DNA of 64,000 bases from Gigaspora margarita (taxonomy: Eukaryota; Glomeromycota; Glomeromycetes; Diversisporales; Gigasporaceae): positions 160,375 through 224,374 of the forward strand of contig WTPW01000490.1 of NCBI GenBank assembly GCA_009809945.1. The letters run 5' to 3'. The translations under genes were made by a program, and so were the position numbers. The notes beneath the pieces are model-generated. The model ran no database searches. It was given only the letters and a program-made list of their open reading frames with translations, and had not been told where the DNA came from. The stretch's first letter is position 1. Every line of letters starts with the position of its first letter. Of this stretch, positions 12,098 through 25,150 are shown one piece after another.

Positions 12098-13040
12098 GCA
12101 GATTTGAATAAAGTTTTGGAAACAGGACAATGTAATTCCACTATAATTTATTGTTTACATAAAGAAGCTTTTTACCGTCTTGATTGCCTTAGAAAGCATT
12201 TATTTGATTTTAAAAATTGAGTATAATAGTGCATTATATTAACGTTTGTTAAGAGACTATTTTAATATAGACAATATTATAATTTGCATTTAGCTTCGAA
12301 AATGCAATAGGAATTTCCAACAATTGTGACGACATTAATCTTTAATGGAAATTTTTTTGACATAAGATTCACGAAAAGACATCATATTTAAACAAAGTAT
12401 TAGGTATTAAATAAAATAATTTGCCCGCATGAAATTAATTTTAAATTAGAACAATACAATAGTGCACTTAATTATTCAAATGAAGTATTAAAAATTAATT
12501 CTTCATGGAACAGCTTATTACGATCCAAAAAAATACAATGAAGCACTTTAGGAAATCATTTGAAATTGAATCGAGTTAATGTAACTATGTTAAAATATTT
12601 AATAGACGCTTTTAAAGAGGTTGACTTACTTCAATGAAAATACTGTGATGAAAAAAATCGAATTAACTAATATAACAGCAATTATGCTCTGTGGAGAAGG
12701 ATAATTCATACATGGACACAATTCGAATGCGCACATTAATATTTAAAAAAGCATCGATTCTTTGTGGCAAGATTTTCATCAGTTTTTTTAAAAAAAAAAA
12801 ATGAAAATAACATTAGAATTTTAATGAAAGTATTGAACTTTGAACTAGATAATGATATTACATTACTTTATTGAATTGAGCTAATTTTAAACTAGGACAA
12901 CACGAAGAAGATCAAACATTTAGAAATAATTTCTTATTGTTTTTTTTCATGTGTTACGACGTAATCACGTTTATTCAAATTAAAACTCAACGAGCGACTC
13001 CCTGATCATAATTTGCCGGGTAACACCATTATTGGGCAAA

Positions 13041-13129
13041 TTGTCGAATACGGTAATTTGACAAATGATTTGCTAAACGTGCCGCTTTGCGGCACGTGCT
13101 CATTTGCCAAATTACCGTTATTCGACCAA
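13041..13129. mobile_element. Compact palindromic MITE-like element
   Basis: About 89 bp that nearly folds on itself. The left arm TCGAATACGGTAATTTGACA pairs with the right arm ending TTACCGTTATTCGACCAA, and the centre is GTGCCGC-TTT-GCGGCAC. It is absent at the matching place in unit 3 (near 23150), so it probably inserted after duplication. Confidence 0.65.
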
Positions 13130-13665
13130 TAAAGTATACTTATATGACGCAAATTTAATAAGCTATGTTAGATATTTTAAACAGGGTATATTATTATCGG
13201 TGAAAAGGCTTATTTCTTTTCAGAAAAATACGTATAACAATTTTTTATTTTACCAAAGCGAGTTAAATAGTTTTTTTTTTACATTAGGCAATACAAATTT
13301 AATTACTTGCTTTTTAAGCTTGAAACTTAAAATTTTTCTTAAGATATAATATTTATTAATTCCGAAATTAGAAAGGATGAATTCCTTCATTATAAAAATC
13401 AGATAAAATGGATGAAATGTAAAATGTTATGCCAAATATGTCCTTAATGTAGTTTATCAATCATTGATTGGCATTGAAACGGATGAGAATAAAGCATACA
13501 TTCATTTTCAATAGTCTGCTGCTAGACGAAGCGCAAGTGAATTTAATAGACTTGGAGATTGTTACCGAAATGAACTTAAATTGAGAAGGATAATTATAAA
13601 TCATTTATTTGTTATCAATCGTCTTTCCGATGACTGATTACTACTGTAAGAAATAATCTTGAAAT

Positions 13666-13985
13666 TTGGGGGGTCCGTATTATTTCACCGACAATCACTT
13701 CACAGACACCCCATTTCACCGACAAATTATTCACCGACAAGTTCATTTTACTGACAGTACATTTCACCGAAGCTCATTTCACCGACAAGTTTTTATCTAT
13801 AAAGCACACTAACTTTAACTCTAAACCTGACCCTACCTTAACCCTAATGACAATGACCAGAATTACTTTGTCGGTGAAATGAGCTTCTGTAAAATGAACT
13901 GTTGTTAAAATTAACTTGTCGGTGAATAATTTGTAGGTGAAATGAGGTGTCTGTGAAGTGATTGTCGGTGAAATGATTGCCACCC
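13666..13985. mobile_element. Foldback MITE-like element, family A
   Basis: About 320 bp with long inverted arms containing repeated TTTCACCGACAA motifs: CAATCACTTCACAGACACC on the left, GGTGTCTGTGAAGTGATTG on the right. Flanking GAAAT (13661-13665 and 13986-13990) may be a 5-bp target duplication. It is missing from units 1 and 3. Decayed relatives lie at 33561-34062 and probably 47738-48165. Confidence 0.75.
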
Positions 13986-14560
13986 GAAATGTGGTATGGC
14001 ATCTATTTTGATGAAAATATTCAATTTGTAAAAGAAATTGTTATGATACTCCCATTTTAATAAACTTCTTATTTGTGTTCTGTTGAAGAAACGTCTATTG
14101 TTGAAGTTTGCAATAACTTGGAATTGAAACTGTGAAGGATAGACGAGAAATTTAATTATTGCAAAAAAGCTTTAGGATGTATCATATTATAAGATGTTCG
14201 CAGTCGGTATTTGTTATCACAATAAAATTGGAGTAAGATAAAGTCTATTTTAGCTGTAGATATGGAGTGATTTTAGTCTATTGTTATTCGAAAAGGGAAT
14301 TGGTAAATTTACGCAAAGCTTTTAATTATCATATATCAAAGAACTGCAAAGTTAAATGTTTCAAAAAGAACATATAATGTCAGGATTTTTACTTTAATGA
14401 ATTTGGTGCTGAAAAAAATAAACAGAAAGCCTTTAATTTTTAGGCAAACGAACATACATAATTGTTTGTTATCGACTTGGAATCGGCATTATAAAGAATA
14501 ATATTTTAGGATGCCTAAAAACATTGTTGCTGCTCAAAAATGGCTTATAACAAATATTAA

Positions 14561-16224
14561 ATACAGTATTTTAGAAAATCAGAATTAATCTTTAAATTCA
14601 TAACTGATAAACTATATTATTTTTTTTTGAACTAAGGTTATAAAGAGATAAAATTAAATAATTTTAACGAGCATGATATTTTTTTTTGGTGAATATAAAG
14701 AATAAAATGAGGATTTTAATGAACTTTAGTTATTTTGTTTGTGTTTTATATAAACGTAAACTATAATAATACCAATAATTATTTTAAGCAAAAACTTTTA
14801 AAAGGAGATTTTTTGAAGCACATAACTTCGTGATAATGTTCAAGATAATTTTACTTGTGAATACCCATTTTAAATATAATCATATATGTAGTCTATAATA
14901 ACATCTATAGCTTATAATAATATAATTAGTGATTTGAATTGATGAGCTTTGTGCATCGCTTGGTCGTAAACTCTAGAATTTCGATCAACGATGAAATATT
15001 CTAATGTTTATCGATTTTTTTAAAAATATATAGCAATTGTACAGTTTAATTTACACAATTTTAGCAAAACTATACTGATTAACTCCAGATATTTGGGATA
15101 CTAACACTCATATTATCTTTTAGAAATACACAATGCCAAATCACTTTGGATTTCGCACTTATTAAATTTCATGTATCTGAAAATAATCGACGGTTGATAT
15201 CATTTTCACTTAAAATCGGGAATTTTCATTTTATAATGACCACACATCACGATTTGTTTCAATACCAAATTCGAAAGGACAAGATATTTATAGCTTCGTT
15301 ATCATTTTGATTTTATTTAATAAAAAGAAAGATTAATAAATCCTTGAGTAAATTAGGTTTTCATTTTAACAATTATGAGAAACGGAAATATTAGATTCGT
15401 CCTCTTCAATAATCGAACTTTGCAAAAACATTAACATAAGATTCAGTATCTTTATAAAAATCCATATTTTAATTAATGTCAATAAAATCAAAATTAATGT
15501 AAATTTGTAAAACTTATTATTTTATTAGTAAGTCAAAAAACTTAACACTATCAAAGCATTTAAATGTAAATAGACCGTATTGATGAATGAATGTGGTAAT
15601 AACTAATGAATAATGTGTACTTTTGATGCTCGAAATTTTCGATCGATGCAATTCACTCAGTGAATAATTCCGTATATTTTCCTAAGATTGTATTGTAGTA
15701 CATCTTCGCTCGTACCGCTTCATCGCCATATCCCAACAAATAAACGTTAATGCGGATTTATTTCGCATTTTTGCATTATATTCCGGCAGTTCTTAAACTT
15801 GATTACTTAGTAAATTTTATCTAATTTGTATTTAGAGCAATCCAAATCTCTTGCTGGCAAAAAAATACACAAAAAAAGCAAATTGTAAAAAAAATAAACA
15901 AATAAATAGACAAGTGTAGGATTAAACATAAGATGGGCTCTCAGAATATAAAATTCACATTATTATGGAGCGCTGTGTTTATGCCCGCACCAATGCTTAA
16001 CAATCATCAATTGTAGTAAGTTTTGAAACCGAAAACTTGACTTCGGCAATTTTAAATTTGTGTTTCCAGAATAGTCAAAAGTACAATAAGGATAATCATG
16101 ACAGAAATGACGAAGCAGAAAGATAATAGGGATAATTTGGCCCATTTAGTCTAATTTTTCAGCAATTTAGATACTTAATAATTGGTTTTGATAAAGGCCC
16201 ACGGGTAAGAACAAGCTCGATTAC
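14561..16224. other. Spacer between units 2 and 3
   Basis: A+T-rich and alignable with 5061-6759 and parts of 24376-26990. An open frame on the minus strand (15963-16145) is not kept in other units. No gene supported. Confidence 0.5.
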
Positions 16225-16846
16225 AGTATGCTCATAAATAAAGCACTTTAGGCTACATACAATACTGTATAACTATCATAAACTATATACGTTCATTCAC
16301 ATATTTCTGTAACCACTCGCCAAAGCTAACACGCCACACGCCTCTTTCGACCCATGATTTGTTAATGGACGAAACACGATTGTTGCGTAATGATTTACCG
16401 ACCGTTTTTTTAAGATTTAAACGTACATATATGATAGGCTTATTTTTATTTTTGTTCGTCATTGAAATTTTAACTCTAGATTTCCAAAGTTCTTACTTAA
16501 ATGTTTAAAATTCTATAATTGATTATTATTACTATTACATTTATTTTTGTACGATTACAATTGCGATTATGATTTAGAGTAGCACGAAAGAATATAAAAG
16601 AATGAATAGATAAAATTTAACAAAGAATTTCTTGGTAGAACATACTTGCATTATCATAAATGCATGTATTGTTACATGAACTACCACAAATTTTCTTGAA
16701 AAGAATTCGTGTTACAAATCACATGAGTACAGTTATATACCGAATACAGGAATAAGGATGAATGCAGTGACCAAAGATGTACGTATTAAAAAAAAAACAC
16801 CTACGTTATATGTTCAAATTTAAATTTTTTTGAGCAAGATCAAAAT
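16225..16846 (+). promoter_or_regulatory. Conserved upstream block, unit 3
   Basis: Counterpart of 120-615 and 6760-7308. The ATGATTTACCGACCG block ends at 16404, and CTTGGTAGAACATACTTGCA lies near 16632. It ends just before the ATG at 16847. Confidence 0.45.
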
Positions 16847-19178
16847 ATGAACCAGGAAAGCCCTTTTGTGCTTTGTAATTTGGGGTATAATTACGAAAAA
16901 GGTATTAATGTTAATAAAGATGAAAAAAAGGCATTCGAATTATACTTGAAAGCTGCGAACATGGGTTATGCTATTGCAATTTCCAATGTTGCTTGTTGTT
17001 ATTGTTATGGAATTGGAGTTGAAAAGGATGAACATATGGCTTTCATTAATTATCAAAAATCTGCAGAGATGGGTGATGCTCAAGGAACACATGGCGTTGG
17101 TTATTGTTATGAAAATGGAATTGGTGTTGAAAAGGATGAACATAAGGCATTCATTTATTATCAAAAATCTGCAGAGATGGGTGATGCTCAAGGAACACGT
17201 GGCGTTGGTTATTGTTATGAAAAAGGAATTGGTGTTGAAATGGATGAACATATGGCTTTCATTAATTATCAAAAATCTGCAGAGATGGGTGATGCTCAAG
17301 GAACACATAGCGTTGGTTATAGTTATGAAAAAGGAGTTGGAGTTGAAAAGGATGAATATAAGGCATTCACTTATTATCAAAAATCTGCAGAGATGGGTGG
17401 TGCTCAAGGAACAAATGGCGTTGGCTATTGTTATGAAAAAGGAATTGGAGTTGAAATGGATGAACATAAGGCATTCATTTATTATCAAAAATCTGCAGAG
17501 ATGGGTGATGCTATTGGTATATATAATGTTGGATATTGTTATCAAAATGGAATTGGTGTTGAAAAGGATGAAAAAAAGGCATTTGCTAGTTATCAAAAAT
17601 CTGCAGAGATGGGTGATGCTGATGGGATAAATAGTGTTGGTATTTGTTATGATTATGGAATTGGAGTTGAATTCGATGAATATAAGGCATTCATTTATCA
17701 TGAAAAATCTGCAGAGATGGGTAATGATTTTGGAACATATAACATCGCAAATTGTTATCAAAGAGGAATTGGAGTCTCAAAAGATGAATATAAAGCTTTT
17801 GAATGTTATCTAAAACTTGCTAACAAGTTTGATATGCGTGGAATTTTTCAAGTTGCTTGCTGTTATCGAAACGGAATCGGAGTAGGTAGAAATATACAAA
17901 AAGCTAATCATTGGTATCAAAGGTAAATACTTTATTCTTAGTTTTAGATTTATAATGCACCATATATTAATTTAAATTTAAATAACTAGATTCAACGAAT
18001 TGATATCAAGTAGGTATTTAATATTATTATTTTAATTTGTTTTATTATTAATTTAATATATATTTTTTTTTAAAGTAAAATACAAGTACGCATCTGGACA
18101 AATTGATATTGATCAAGATCTAAAAAAGATGTTGATTGAAAATAAATATCAATTACCATGGATCCCTTATGAAGAATTTGAAGACATTATAGAAATAGGG
18201 AAAGGTGGATTTGCGATTGTATACCGCGCGAATTGGTTCGATAAAAGTAGAAATTTACATACACAAATTGCACTTAAAAAACTTATTTCAAATAATCGTA
18301 AAGAATTTATAGAAGAATTAAGAGTGTTTTGTGAAATCAGATACGTGTACCCATCATTTTTAAAATGCCATGGAATATCAAAAGATGACAACGGAAATTA
18401 TATCATAGTCTTGGAATATGCCAGTAAGAATTCTTTAAGTAATAATCTTTACGATGTATCACAGATGGATTGGAAGAAAAAATTAAAATTATTAGAATGC
18501 ATAACTTTTGATCTTGATATGATTCATTTTAAAGGATTAATCCATAAAGATCTACATAGTGGCAATATTTTACAGGATGATATAGACAATGCGTATGTTT
18601 CAGATCTGGGGCTTACAACATCAATGGAAAATAAGTCGGGTGGACTATATGGTGTATTGCCTTACATTGCTCCTGAAATTTTATTACAACAAGCATCAAA
18701 GAATGAAATGTTAACTAAGAAAATAATGTTTACGCAAGCTGCGGATATTTATTCGTTAGGAATAATTATGACAGAAATTTCAAATGGATCTAGAGCTTTT
18801 GATGGTCATAATTTTGAGGATCTCGCAATGAAAATTTGTATGGGATTACGACCTGAGTTAGTCCCTGGAATTCCCTATTGCTACGCAGAATTAGCGAATC
18901 GATGCTTGGATCCCGATCCTCAAAAAAGACCTACTGCAGTAAATATAACAAGTAAACTTTATAAATGGAAAAGAAGTATTGAAAATTCAAATGAAATAGA
19001 TGAAATTAAAATGCAATTTCTAGAAGCTGATAAGATCAGTCCGAATCCTGTGATGAAAATACACCCAGATCACATGTACTCCTCTAAGCTCATCAACACG
19101 CGAAAGATTACTGAAAGTCTATCGAACTTAAAAGTTAGTAATCCAATAAAAAGCATGGAGATTCCTAATGACTATTGA
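16847..19178 (+). CDS. Sel1-repeat protein kinase, unit 3
   Basis: The cleanest copy: exon 1 16847-17922, mini-exon 17990-18009, exon 3 18076-19178, giving 732 aa. Introns are 67 and 66 nt with GT..AG ends. Exon 1 encodes ten Sel1-like repeats of about 36 residues, two more than unit 2; repeats 3-6 are nearly identical (MGDAQGT..VGYCYEKGIGVE), which indicates recent internal expansion of a 108-bp unit. The kinase domain (from the internal Met at 18129) shows IGKGGFAIVY (23-32), K50, HKDLHSGN (139-146), DLG (159-161), APE (181-183) and D206, so catalysis looks possible. The role is inferred to be a cytosolic signalling kinase with a protein-binding solenoid. The junction reads RFNELISI, then KYKYASGQID. 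The start is the first ATG of the conserved MNQES motif. Alternative: separate Sel1 and kinase genes. Confidence 0.88.
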
Positions 19179-22100
19179 TAATTTTTTTTTAGTTTCTTAT
19201 AATTTTTCTTTAAATCATCAAAAAAGAAAAAAAAAGTCACGTACACATGATTTTTTATTATCGATAATATAGATTAGCTATAAATATGTAACTTTACAGG
19301 TCAGTTAGAAAACACTTAATGTATGCCTCGGCAAAAAACTGGTAAAAATCTATATATTATTTACAGATATTCGGAAATCATATAAATAATATCCATATTT
19401 TTTTGTTGAGCCTACAATTTATTCTAAACTGGATAGTTTGAAACACTTTTAGTTAAGTTAATGCTTAGCAATTTTTAAAGTTCCTCAACATCTAAAAAAT
19501 TTACCTCGAGATTTAAAATAAAAATTTTCATTGTGTGATTTCAAAAAATCTTCATGCAAATTTTGAAAAACTATTTTATATTCTATATTTAATGGGGTTT
19601 GATTTTTGAATTAATATTTTGTTTTAGTTTATAAATAAAAATATTTAAATAAAAAATTATAAATTTGAGTAATTTAAATATTCTTTGAGGCTAAATTCAT
19701 CAAATATGCTGTTTCTTAAGAATAGGTTTAGTAATTCTGAAGTTCTAAGCAAAAACGTTCATTACAATAATTATCAAAAAGATATACCATGGAATACTTT
19801 CTAAATTAATTTTATAAATATTCAAATTATTTATTTTTGTATGATATAATGTATTATTTTTTATAAAACAGTTATATTTTCAATGATCATGCTTTTGTTT
19901 TACGTAAAAATAGATATATAATCTGGATTTTGCTTCTTTTTTGCTAAAAATTGATCCATATGCTAAAAATTTGCCTGAATGTTGCCTTTCAATCTTTTAT
20001 CAAAATATAGATTATATAATCCTTAACAATTTCAACAACAATATTATGTGTGTAATTATTATCTTTTAAATATATTTGATTAAAAGTATTGGTATTTTGT
20101 TAATACAGATAAAGTTAATTTTTTATTATATTTTACAATTGATGTTTGACATCTTAAAAACAAGAGTACAGTATCTCTAATTCGAGGTATATGATTAAGG
20201 TCAGAAGCCAATTTTAATTTATTTAATTGTTTTATGTGTAGTTAATGTAGATGAAACCTGATTTTTACACTAACAAAACATGAAACTATTTTTGTATTTG
20301 TAAATAAAACTTTAAATGGCAAACTAATAAATTGATAAATTGTGAAAGGATGACAAAAATCGAATTTACAAAGAAAATGATCATCCATCATCATGTAAAG
20401 TAATTCGAGGGTAGCTGTATTATTCTCAATGATTTTGCTTAAATGAATGCCAAGACTTGATGTATTCATTTAAATCCAAAGGGCACGTTCGTTTCAATAT
20501 ATTTTTATGTTATACTATATATAGCTTTGATTTGCTTAGGATATCAATTTTTTATATGATTAATTTTAATATAAATAAAAAAAATTCTCATTCCAGATTT
20601 TAATTGAGGCAGTACTCAAATATAGCGATTTATAATCTAAAGTCATCAAAGTTATGTAAACTAGTCATTATTTCTTAGTTTAGTTTATAAGATAACGATT
20701 ATTTTACAATAATTTCATTCTAGTATTATAAATTATTAATATATTAACTATATACACTGCATTTTATAAGATTTTTACAAAACTCCTGACCAGAAGCATG
20801 GGTTATTTTTAGCTGATACAAATAAGTTGTTAGACTCACGATTATTTACTATAAATTTGGTACATATGCATAAAAATGCTTATTATTCAAGCCATTTAAA
20901 TGAGTTATTCAAGCTTTATTTAATCTTATTTGAAATTGCACGTATAAAAATTACATTTTTTTTTGTTCGATTATTTAAAATAAGCTATATATTCGATATT
21001 TATATATATTATATTAACTTATAAGTTGCTTTTATTAAATCTTTCAAAAACAAAACTATTATATCAATCTTTTTAATAATCTATAAAAGTAAAACTAAAT
21101 AATATACTGCCAATCTTGCAGAATTTTTCATTGCGAGCAAAATTTTAAGTGTATTCAGAAACTCTTAATAAATTCTAAAATATTCTCATACGCAAAAATT
21201 TAAAAATTTTATCGTTTGCATACCACCTATGCCAATATAAATAATACAAACTACGCTACTTTTTACTCATTCCTAACATATCTATGTCTTATATAAACAA
21301 CACCCGTAGTAATTAATATCTTCATAGAAAAAATTAAATAACAAAAATGGAATGCGTAATTGGCATAATTGGAACTTAAAAAAAATTGTTATTGACCCGC
21401 TTGTGAACGAAGTCACAAGGCGGTACATTATTGCGAGTCACTGGACTTTCCGTGTGACAGCAGATCACTAACGAAATGGTATTTTAGGTAACCTGATGAT
21501 CTGCATCGATCTCTTTGTTCTTTGAATTTTCTGCTCGACATTGTGTCCAGCCATCCCCCCCCACCACGCCCAAAAGGAAAGAAAAGAAGAAATTGAGCGA
21601 AGGGGGTGATACATTACAACAGGTCACTGGACTTGTCGCAAAAATAAAAAGGAACAAACAAAGAGATCGAAGGTATTATCCTCGAAAAGATCTGCTCACG
21701 TGACGACCTGCAGCTTGTTCCGCGACCCTATCCCATACTGTATGACGTCGTTTGCATAAAAGGACGTGACTGTAGTTATGAAGGTTGGTCACGACTGTGG
21801 AGTGCGAGGAAGGGGCACACGACGAGACGAGCAATAATAATTAAAAAAATTGGGCCGACAAGTTATGCAAAACGAAAAATTAATTTCGCATGCTCAAGTA
21901 TATGCGTTGAGTTCGGTTTTAGTGCTAATTTCATCTAAAGTTTTCGTAATGCTTTTCTTGTTGAATCGGTCGACGAACACAGGATAGATTTATCGCTATG
22001 CATCAGGATCATCGACCATTAAAGTTCTATTCAACATTTAAAGAAAGAGCTACATTAAAACTATTGCGCGAAGAAGATAAATCATGTATAATTGATCAGT

Positions 22101-22244
22101 GATTACATCACCAATCCAACTAAAAATTTAATTTATTTTTTACAAATGACTAATATACTTTAATTAATTTCGCACGGGTTGTTACGTCAGACACGATAAT
22201 ATGTCATACTATAACTATAATTTTACACTTATTTAATGGAAGTA
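19179..22244. other. Spacer downstream of unit 3 kinase
   Basis: A+T-rich, like 9989-12097 but with a roughly 490-bp G+C-richer insertion (21346-21836). Short open frames at 20242-20469 (minus) and 20827-21024 (plus) look like chance frames. Confidence 0.5.
21346..21836. mobile_element. G+C-richer insertion of unknown type
   Basis: Unit 3 carries about 490 bp here that unit 2 lacks (compare near 11670). Its G+C and CpG are much higher than the host. TTAAAAAAAATTG just before it and TTAAAAAAATTG at the right edge may be a 12-13 bp target duplication, and the right end has an AATAATAA tail. That pattern fits a retroposon. A solo LTR starting TGTTATTGACC is an alternative. A 62-codon open frame (21515-21703) with a lysine-rich product is not recognised. 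Confidence 0.55.
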
Positions 22245-24375
22245 CCTAGCTTCATTTGAAACAACATAGCAGATTTGAATATAGTTTTGGAAACAGACAA
22301 TGTAATTCTACTATCATACATAGAGAAGCCTTCCACTGTCTTGATTGCCTTAATAAAGCATTTATCACTTTAAAAATTGAGCCTAATAGTGCAAATATAT
22401 TAATCTTTCGTTAAGAGGCTTATTTTAATCTAGACAATACTATAATTTGCATTCAGACTTCGAAAATGCAATAGGAATCTCTAACAAATATGACGGCATT
22501 AATCTTTAGATTCACAAGATTACTCATTGTCATATTTGAACAAAGTACTAGGTATGGAACAAAATAATTTGCTCGCATTATTATTTCATGGTGAAATTAA
22601 TTTAAATTAGAAACTACAGTGGTGCACTTAATAATTAAAGTGTCAGATTATAAATTAAGCAAGATTTTGTGCTTGCTTTAATTCTTATTGGAATAACTTA
22701 TTACGATCTAAAAGATACAATGAAGCACTTGAAGTTTTAGAAAGCATTTGAAATTGAATCGAATAACATAACTATGTTGAAATATTTAATAGACACTTTT
22801 AAAGTGTTTGACTTATTTCAATGAAAATATTTAATGAAAAAAAAATTGAATTAAATAATATAACAGTAATTATACTCTGTGGAGAAGGATTTTTATACAT
22901 GGACAATTTGAATGTGCACTTTTATATCTTAAAAAATCATCGATTCTTAGTGGGTAAAATTTTCTTTATTTTTTTTTTAAAAAAATGAAAATGACATTAG
23001 AAATTTAAAAAAGTATTGAAATTGAAGCAGATAACGATATTGCATTACTTAATTGAATTGTGCTAGTTTTAAATTAGGACAACACAAGAAGGTCAAGTAT
23101 TTAGAAATTGGATTTAATAATTTATATTATATAACGCTGATATCAATTTCAAAGTTTACAAATTTAATAAGCTATTTTAGATATTGATATTGCAATAAAA
23201 ATTAAACTGTGATATTGTTACTTATTTCTTTTCAGAAAAATACGTGTAGCAATTTTTATTTTATCAAAGCGTTAGTAAACTAGATTTTACATTAGGCCAT
23301 ACAAATTTAATTGCTTGGTTTTTATACTTGAAACTTTTAAATAGATCTGGCTGTGTTATAAAAACTAATTAATTAATTTGCATGGCCTTATTGGGATTAG
23401 CAAAATTTTTCACGATATTATATTCATTAATTTCGAAATATATTCCTTCATTATCAACAATCAGATAAATTGCCAATTATGTTCTTGGTATAATTTATTA
23501 ATCATTGAATTGCGTTGAAAAGGATGAGCCCAAAGCATTCATTCATTTCAATAGTCAGTTGAAGGAAGCACAAGTGAATTTAATAAACTTGGAGACTTTT
23601 ACCGAAATGGAATTAGAATCGAGAAAGATAAACATAATAAGATTTTATTTGTTATTAAACGTCTATAGAGATGGGTAATTACTACTGCAATAAATATGAA
23701 ATGGCATAGACATCAAAAAAAAATAAACATGAGGAATTCGTTCAATGCTGAAAATTTACCAATATGGTTAATTCAGATGAAATATTTGATCTTGACATTT
23801 ATTTTGATGGAAATATTCAATTTATAAAAGCAGAAAGCTGGTGTGCATATTCCCATTTTAATAAACTTCTGATATGTGTTCTGATGAAGAAACGTTGATG
23901 GTTTAGTTTGCAATAACTTGGAATTAAAATTGTGAAATGCTTAACTACTGTAGAAAAGCTGCTAAGGTGTATCATGTTATGGGAAGTTCGCAGTCGGTAT
24001 TTGTTATCAAAATAAAATAGGAGTAAGAAAAAGTATATTTTCGCTGTAGATACGCGCTATGTTTATGTAATGCTTTTAGTTGGTTGTTATGAAAAAGGAA
24101 TCAGTAAATTTACGCAAAGCTTTCTTTTAATTATTATCAAAGAACTGCAGAGTTAATGTTTCGAAATGAACCTATTGTGTCAGGATTGTTACTTATGAAT
24201 TTGGTGCTGAAAAAATAATTAGAAAGCTTTTGATTTTTTAAGCGATGACATGGGTCAAATCGACGAACCGAACATACATAACTTTGTTATCAACTTGAAA
24301 TCGGCATTATAAAGAATAATATTTTGGGATATCTTTGCCGTTCAAAAATGGTTTATAACAAATATTAAATACAGT
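22245..24375 (+). pseudogene. Decayed TPR/Sel1-repeat gene, unit 3
   Basis: Counterpart of 12098-14560, without the two foldback elements. Traces include the degenerate TPR region near 22260-22480, TPR-like sequence near 22690-22850, and Sel1-like GIRIEKDKHNK near 23610-23640. Stops and frameshifts occur in every frame. Decay differs in detail from unit 2, as expected if the relic was already dead when duplicated. Confidence 0.58.
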
Positions 24376-24880
24376 ATTTTAAAATGATACAATATTTTGC
24401 GAAAATCAGATATTAATCTTTAGGTTAATAACAGATAAACTATATTTTTTTTTGAAACTGAGATTATATAGAGATAAAATTAAATAATTTTAACGAGCTA
24501 GAAATTTTTTTTTTTTTTGTGAAAATAAAGAATATATGAGGATTTTAATGAACTTTGTTTATTTTTTTTTTTTGTGTTTTATAAATATAAATATAATAAT
24601 ATCAATAATCATTTTAAACAAAGACTTTTAAAAGGGGAATTTTTGAAGAACATACCTTCGTGATAAAGTTACTTGTGAATATCTACTTTGAATATAATCA
24701 TATGAGTATATAATATAACATCGGCAGCTTATAATTTAATTAGTGATTGGAATTGATAAGTTTTGAGCATCGCTTGGACATAAACACTAGAATTTCGATC
24801 AACGATGAAATATTCTAATGTCTTTAAAAATATATAAAAAATTTTAGCATAACACTAAATTTACCAATTGTACGGTTTAA

Positions 24881-25150
24881 GTTGTTCTCAAGCACCTCCC
24901 TATATGGTTAATAAAATAAACTGATTGGTAGAAAAATGAATCATGTTTAATCATTTCGATCAAAAACTTGGACTAAGTAACCATCTTTTTTTTTTTCATA
25001 GAATTACTCTAATTGGCTAAAATCTAAAATTCGCATTTTGCACAATGAATTTCCGGCAAAATCGTTATAAAGATCATTTCATTTAAATTCGATTAATCGA
25101 AATGATTGAACAACTAGCAAATCTCATTGGAGTGCTGCTTGAGAACAATC
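24881..25150. mobile_element. MITE-like element with TTAA flanks
   Basis: 270 bp with terminal inverted repeats containing TTGTTCTCAAGCA, flanked by TTAA on both sides (24877-24880, 25151-25154). An inner pair (TTTAATCATTTCGATCAA / CGATTAATCGAAATGATTGA) extends the symmetry. The host site is uninterrupted in units 1 and 2. TTAA duplication is typical of piggyBac-type transposition; the family is not proven. Confidence 0.7.

Larger units (their letters stand above)
12098..14560 (+). pseudogene. Decayed TPR/Sel1-repeat gene, unit 2
   Basis: The most complete copy of a relic found in each unit. TPR-like traces include ADLNKVLETGQCNSTIIYCL (from 12098) and YYDPKKYNEAL (from about 12516). Sel1-like traces follow: a stretch with SLIGIETDENKAYIHFQ near 13450-13515, NRLGDCYRNEL near 13540-13570, and further fragments near 14330-14430. 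Frames are broken by stops and indels throughout, and two foldback elements (13041-13129, 13666-13985) sit inside. In glomeromycotan fungi, proteins mixing TPR and Sel1 repeats are common, so I infer a former TPR-Sel1 scaffold protein. I cannot define exons reliably. Confidence 0.6.
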
